Positions 60,484 through 64,000 of a DNA stretch of 64,000 nucleotides are shown piece after piece; the first letter of the stretch is position 1; every line of letters begins with the position of its first letter. Location of the stretch: assembly GCF_020034655.1 (NCBI RefSeq), contig NZ_JAIQDJ010000001.1, positions 186,001 through 250,000 of the forward strand, written 5' to 3'. The notes beneath the pieces were generated by a model that was not told where the DNA came from, did not search any database, and worked only from the letters and a program-made list of their open reading frames with translations. The stretch comes from Thermomonas beijingensis. GTDB lineage: Bacteria; Pseudomonadota; Gammaproteobacteria; Xanthomonadales; Xanthomonadaceae. A program made the translations under genes and the position numbers.

Positions 60484-61562
60484 GCGCGCATGCACCCCTG
60501 ATTCTGGTGATGGCCGGTGGGACTGGCGGCCATATTTTCCCGGGCCTTGCGGTCGCGCAGGCGTTGCGTGCGCGGGGTGCGCAAGTGCACTGGCTGGGGG
60601 CCGATGGCGGCATGGAAACGCGCTTGGTGCCACCGCAGGACATCGCCATCGACACCATTGCGGTGAAAGGTGTGCGCGGGAAAGGTCTGTTGACCATGTT
60701 GGGTGCGCCGCTGCGCGTACTCAGTGCGGTGCGTGCGGCAGCGCGTGTACTGAAACTGCGCAAGCCCGATGCGGTGATCAGCTTCGGCGGCTATGCCGCA
60801 GGCCCCGGTGGTTTGGCGGCCCGCTTGGCCGGAATTCCGCTGCTGGTGCATGAACAAAATCGTGCTGCCGGCATGACCAATAAAACATTGGCGAAATTCG
60901 CACGGCAGGTCTTGGTGGGATTTCCGCAAACCTTCGCCAGGGAAACATTGGTGGGGAATCCGGTCCGCACCGCGATTGCCCAAGTCGATCCGCCCGAGCA
61001 GCGCGACTTCGCGCACGCGGGTGCATTGCGCTTGCTGGTGCTGGGTGGCAGCCAAGGTGCACGGGCCTTGAATACGGCGGTGCCACAAGCCGTGGCTGCA
61101 TTGGGGCTGCCGGTGCAGGTGGTGCATCAAGCCGGGGAAAAGATGCTGGACGATGCCCGCAATGCGTATGCCGATGCTGGCGTGGCAGCGCATGTCGAGC
61201 CGTTTATCGCCGACATGGCCGGTGCCTATGCGTGGGCAGATCTGGTGGTGTGTCGCGCCGGTGCGCTGACACTGGCGGAGTTGTGTGCGGTGGGTGTCGG
61301 CAGTGTGTTGGTGCCGTTCCCGCAGGCGGTGGATGACCACCAAACCCGCAATGCCGAATATCTTGTGGAGCGCGGTGCTGCACTGCTGCTACCGCAGTCC
61401 GCGCAACTGTCGGCGCAACTGCAGGCGGTATTGGCCGAGCTGTGCGCCGATCCGCAAAAACGTCTTTCGATGGCATGCGCTGCGCGTGCGTTGGCACGCC
61501 CCGATGCCGCCGACCGCGTGGCCGATGCCGTGCTTGCAACCCTGATCAAGGAGGCCGCGTGA
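60480..61562 (+). CDS. murG: Lipid II-forming N-acetylglucosaminyltransferase MurG
   Basis: A 360-residue peripheral membrane GT-B enzyme that adds GlcNAc to lipid I. GGTGGH is at 13-18; [23 protein letters not shown] and [14 protein letters not shown] (UDP-GlcNAc site) follow. The start is TTG overlapping the ftsW stop (TTGA), with GGAGG 5-6 bases upstream. The end shares a base with murC (TGATG). Confidence 0.96.
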   Translation: MSAHAPLILVMAGGTGGHIFPGLAVAQALRARGAQVHWLGADGGMETRLVPPQDIAIDTIAVKGVRGKGLLTMLGAPLRVLSAVRAAARVLKLRKPDAVISFGGYAAGPGGLAARLAGIPLLVHEQNRAAGMTNKTLAKFARQVLVGFPQTFARETLVGNPVRTAIAQVDPPEQRDFAHAGALRLLVLGGSQGARALNTAVPQAVAALGLPVQVVHQAGEKMLDDARNAYADAGVAAHVEPFIADMAGAYAWADLVVCRAGALTLAELCAVGVGSVLVPFPQAVDDHQTRNAEYLVERGAALLLPQSAQLSAQLQAVLAELCADPQKRLSMACAARALARPDAADRVADAVLATLIKEAA

Positions 61563-63004
61563 TGGCCGTCAATCGCCTGCATCTGCAAGGCATCAATGCG
61601 CCTGCGCAGGCCTTCCCGCAGGTGCACTTCGTCGGCATCGGCGGGGTGGGCATGAGCGGCATTGCCGAGGTCATGTGCACGCTGGGCTATCAAGTCAGCG
61701 GCTCCGACAATGCCGACAATGCAGTCACCAAGCGGCTGGCCTCGCTTGGTATCGTCATCTATCAAGGCCATGCGTCGGCCAATGTACTGGACGCCGATTG
61801 CGTGGTGGTGTCCAGCGCGATCAAGCCAGACAATCCGGAATTGCTGGAAGCGCGCGCGCAACGCATCCCGGTGGTGCCGCGTGCGGAAATGCTGGCCGAA
61901 TTGATGCGCTTCAAGCGTGGAGTGGCAGTGGCCGGCACCCACGGCAAGACCACCACCACCTCACTGACCGCCAGCGTGCTGGCCGAAGGCGAGCTCGATC
62001 CCACCTTCGTGATCGGGGGCAAGTTGCTTGCCGCCGGTGCCAATGCGCGGTTGGGCAAAGGTGATTGGTTGGTGGCCGAAGCCGACGAGAGCGACGGCAG
62101 CTTCCTGCGCCTGAATCCGGTGGTCGCGGTCATCACCAATATCGATGCCGACCATCTGGAAAATTACGGTGGCGATTTCGAGCGGGTCAAGCAGGCGTTT
62201 GCCGAGTTCCTGCATCGCCTGCCGTTTTATGGGTTGGCCGTGCTGTGCATCGACGATGACGAAGTGGCGCAGCTGGCCCACGCTACGCCACGCCATATCG
62301 TTACCTATGGCTTCTCGCACGAGGCCGACGTGCGTGCTGCCGACATCCGGCAACAAGGCGCGCGCATGCACTTCACCCTGTGCCTGCCGGATGGTTCGCG
62401 CACGGCTTGCACGTTGGCGTTGCCGGGCCGCCACAACGTGCAGAACGCATTGGCCGCCGCAGCAATCGGTTGGCAGCTGGGCGTGCCGAATGCGGCGATT
62501 GCACGCGCATTCGAAAAATTCGAAGGCATTGGCCGCCGCTTCAACCAACTGGCCAAGTTGACGTTGGCACAAGGTGGCGAAGTGGCATTGGTTGATGACT
62601 ACGGCCATCACCCGAAAGAATTGGCCGCAGTGTTTGCCGCCGCGCGTGGCGGCTGGCCGGATAAGCGTTTGGTGGTGGCGTTTCAACCGCATCGCTATTC
62701 GCGTACACGGGACTTGTTCGATGAATTCGCCGCTGTGTTGTCGAGTGTCGATGCGCTGGTGTTGACCGAGGTGTATCCCGCCGGCGAAGCACCGATTGCG
62801 GGTGCCGATGCGAAGTCGTTGGCGCGTTCCATCCGTACCCGCGGACGGGTCGATCCGGTGGTGGTGAGCGCGGCCAGCGAATTGCGCACGGTATTGCCGG
62901 GCGTCTTGCACGATGGCGACCTGTTGTTGCTGATGGGCGCCGGTGACATTGGCGCTGCTGCGCAGTTGATTGCGCGCGAAGGTTTGCAAGGAGCGGGGGC
63001 ATGA
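61562..63004 (+). CDS. murC: UDP-N-acetylmuramate--L-alanine ligase MurC
   Basis: A 480-residue Mur ligase adding the first L-Ala. The UDP-binding start [16 protein letters not shown] is followed by the ATP loop GTHGKTTTT near residue 125, [10 protein letters not shown], and [11 protein letters not shown]. It overlaps ddlB by 4 bases. Confidence 0.97.
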   Translation: MAVNRLHLQGINAPAQAFPQVHFVGIGGVGMSGIAEVMCTLGYQVSGSDNADNAVTKRLASLGIVIYQGHASANVLDADCVVVSSAIKPDNPELLEARAQRIPVVPRAEMLAELMRFKRGVAVAGTHGKTTTTSLTASVLAEGELDPTFVIGGKLLAAGANARLGKGDWLVAEADESDGSFLRLNPVVAVITNIDADHLENYGGDFERVKQAFAEFLHRLPFYGLAVLCIDDDEVAQLAHATPRHIVTYGFSHEADVRAADIRQQGARMHFTLCLPDGSRTACTLALPGRHNVQNALAAAAIGWQLGVPNAAIARAFEKFEGIGRRFNQLAKLTLAQGGEVALVDDYGHHPKELAAVFAAARGGWPDKRLVVAFQPHRYSRTRDLFDEFAAVLSSVDALVLTEVYPAGEAPIAGADAKSLARSIRTRGRVDPVVVSAASELRTVLPGVLHDGDLLLLMGAGDIGAAAQLIAREGLQGAGA

Positions 63005-63951
63005 CCGTTACCCACAGCCATCGTCCACGCGGGAATGACCCGCAGGTATTTGGCCGCGTTGCAGTGTTGATGGGCGGCAGCAGCAGCGAGCGCGAAGTGT
63101 CGCTGGATTCTGGCCGCAACGTGCTGGACGCATTGCGTGCACGCGGTGTCGATGCGCATCCGGTGGATGGCATTCCGGCCTTGCTGGATGCCTTGGTGCA
63201 TGGCCAATTTGATCGCGTGTTCAACATCCTGCACGGCAACAAGGGTGGTGGTGAAGACGGCGTGTTGCAAGGTTTGTTGCAAGGCTTCGAAGTGCCGTAT
63301 ACCGGTTCTGGCGTGCTGGGTAGTGCGCTGACCATGGACAAGATCCGCACCAAGCAAGTGTGGCTGAGTGCCGGCTTGCCCACGCCGCGGTATCGGCGTT
63401 TGCAAGCAGGTGCCGATTTGCGTGCGGCGGCGTTGGCACTGGGCTTGCCGGTGTTCGTCAAGCCATCCAGCGAAGGCTCCAGTGTGGGTGTGGCGCGGGT
63501 AGAAACGCTGGACGATATCGATGCCGCCATCGCGGTTGCACGCGGCTACGGCGGTGAGATGTTGATGGAACAAATGGTCATCGGTGATGAACTGACCGTA
63601 GGCATTTTGGGCGCGCAAGCACTGCCCTCAATCCGCATCGTACCCAAGGGGGGTTGGTACGACTACAACGCCAAATACATCGCCGAAGACACCCAGTACC
63701 TGTGTCCTGGGCTGGACGTCGCAGAAGAAATCGCGATTGGTCAGTTGGCAGTGGATGCATTCCTTGCCGCAGGTTGCAGTGGCTGGGGACGAGTGGATGT
63801 GATGCGTGACCGCAGCAGCGGCAAGTTGCTGTTGCTTGAGGTCAACACCGCGCCGGGCATGACCAGTCACTCGCTGGTACCAAAGGCCGCCCGTCAACTC
63901 GGCATCAGTTTTGAAGACCTGTGTTGGATGATCCTGGAGCAGACCTTGTGA
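63001..63951 (+). CDS. ddlB: D-alanine--D-alanine ligase B
   Basis: A 316-residue ATP-grasp enzyme that makes D-Ala-D-Ala for Mur[65 protein letters not shown] and [17 protein letters not shown] are the family motifs. The stop overlaps the ftsQ start (GTGA). Confidence 0.97.
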   Translation: MTVTHSHRPRGNDPQVFGRVAVLMGGSSSEREVSLDSGRNVLDALRARGVDAHPVDGIPALLDALVHGQFDRVFNILHGNKGGGEDGVLQGLLQGFEVPYTGSGVLGSALTMDKIRTKQVWLSAGLPTPRYRRLQAGADLRAAALALGLPVFVKPSSEGSSVGVARVETLDDIDAAIAVARGYGGEMLMEQMVIGDELTVGILGAQALPSIRIVPKGGWYDYNAKYIAEDTQYLCPGLDVAEEIAIGQLAVDAFLAAGCSGWGRVDVMRDRSSGKLLLLEVNTAPGMTSHSLVPKAARQLGISFEDLCWMILEQTL

Positions 63952-64000
63952 AAGCTTTGCTGCGCCCCTTGGCTTGGCTGCTGGCGGTAGCGCTGATCGC
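63948..64000 (+). CDS. ftsQ: Cell division protein FtsQ (5' end only)
   Basis: Only the first 17 codons are in the window: GTG start overlapping the ddlB stop, then [17 protein letters not shown], the beginning of a membrane helix. The call rests on the conserved order ddlB-ftsQ-ftsA-ftsZ; the sequence alone would not identify it. Confidence 0.7.
   Translation, partial: MKALLRPLAWLLAVALI

Overview
The window comes from a high-GC gammaproteobacterium of the Xanthomonadaceae/Lysobacterales type. The evidence is the type II secretion operon in the Xanthomonas xps order (E-F-G-H-I-J-K-L-M-N-D), the division/cell-wall (dcw) cluster with no murD between mraY and ftsW, and the neighbourhoods valS-holC-pepA opposite lptF-lptG and rnpB close to mraZ. 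Most of the window is dense, conserved chromosome with stop/start overlaps of 1-4 bases. No tRNA, CRISPR array or transposase was seen.

Layout. 1-4636 (-): valS (runs off the left edge), holC, pepA. 4791-6964 (+): lptF, lptG. 6968-7399 (-): RDD membrane protein. 7444-13251 (+): xerD, a lipoprotein-type DsbC, purL. 13367-20128 (-): accessory island of five secreted proteins and one M4 metalloprotease. 20306-32576 (+): eleven xps genes followed without a gap by two glycosyltransferase-like genes. 32654-36350 (-): pyrF, ettA and a YeiH-type transporter, with a divergent LysR gene (36442, +). 37419-40315 (+): glyA, nrdR, ribD. 40322-41518 (-): DUF3298-like protein. 41610-45453 (+): FMN riboswitch, ribE, ribB (with a decayed ribA half), ribH, nusB, thiL. 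45438-48551 (-): FAD oxidase, YraN, LpoA. 48620-50173 (+): rsmI, DUF4126. 50231-51385 (-): rnpB RNA and an NRDE protein. 51699-64000 (+): mraZ, rsmH, ftsL, ftsI, murE, murF, mraY, ftsW, murG, murC, ddlB and the start of ftsQ.

The most unusual part is the island at 13.3-20.2 kb. Five Sec-exported proteins built on two unrelated N-terminal domains all end in the same ~56-residue C-terminal module with four invariant cysteines. In the module's first 47 residues only a Ser/Thr position and a Tyr/Phe position vary, apart from the residue at its extreme N-terminal edge, while the DNA carries many silent changes. Two neighbouring genes with unrelated N-domains share an identical 197-bp 3' end. Four of the five genes share a 5' leader hairpin and an upstream motif, and all five are followed by nearly the same GNRA-loop terminator. 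The fifth lies 70 bp behind the M4 protease gene, and the whole set is divergent from the type II secretion operon. This looks like a co-regulated family of exported proteins with a common C-terminal tag; its function cannot be read from the sequence.

Other points: GspE lacks the zinc tetracysteine motif, the GTP cyclohydrolase II half of RibBA has lost its zinc ligands, murD is absent from the dcw cluster, and the rnpB -10 box contains the stop codon of the preceding gene.
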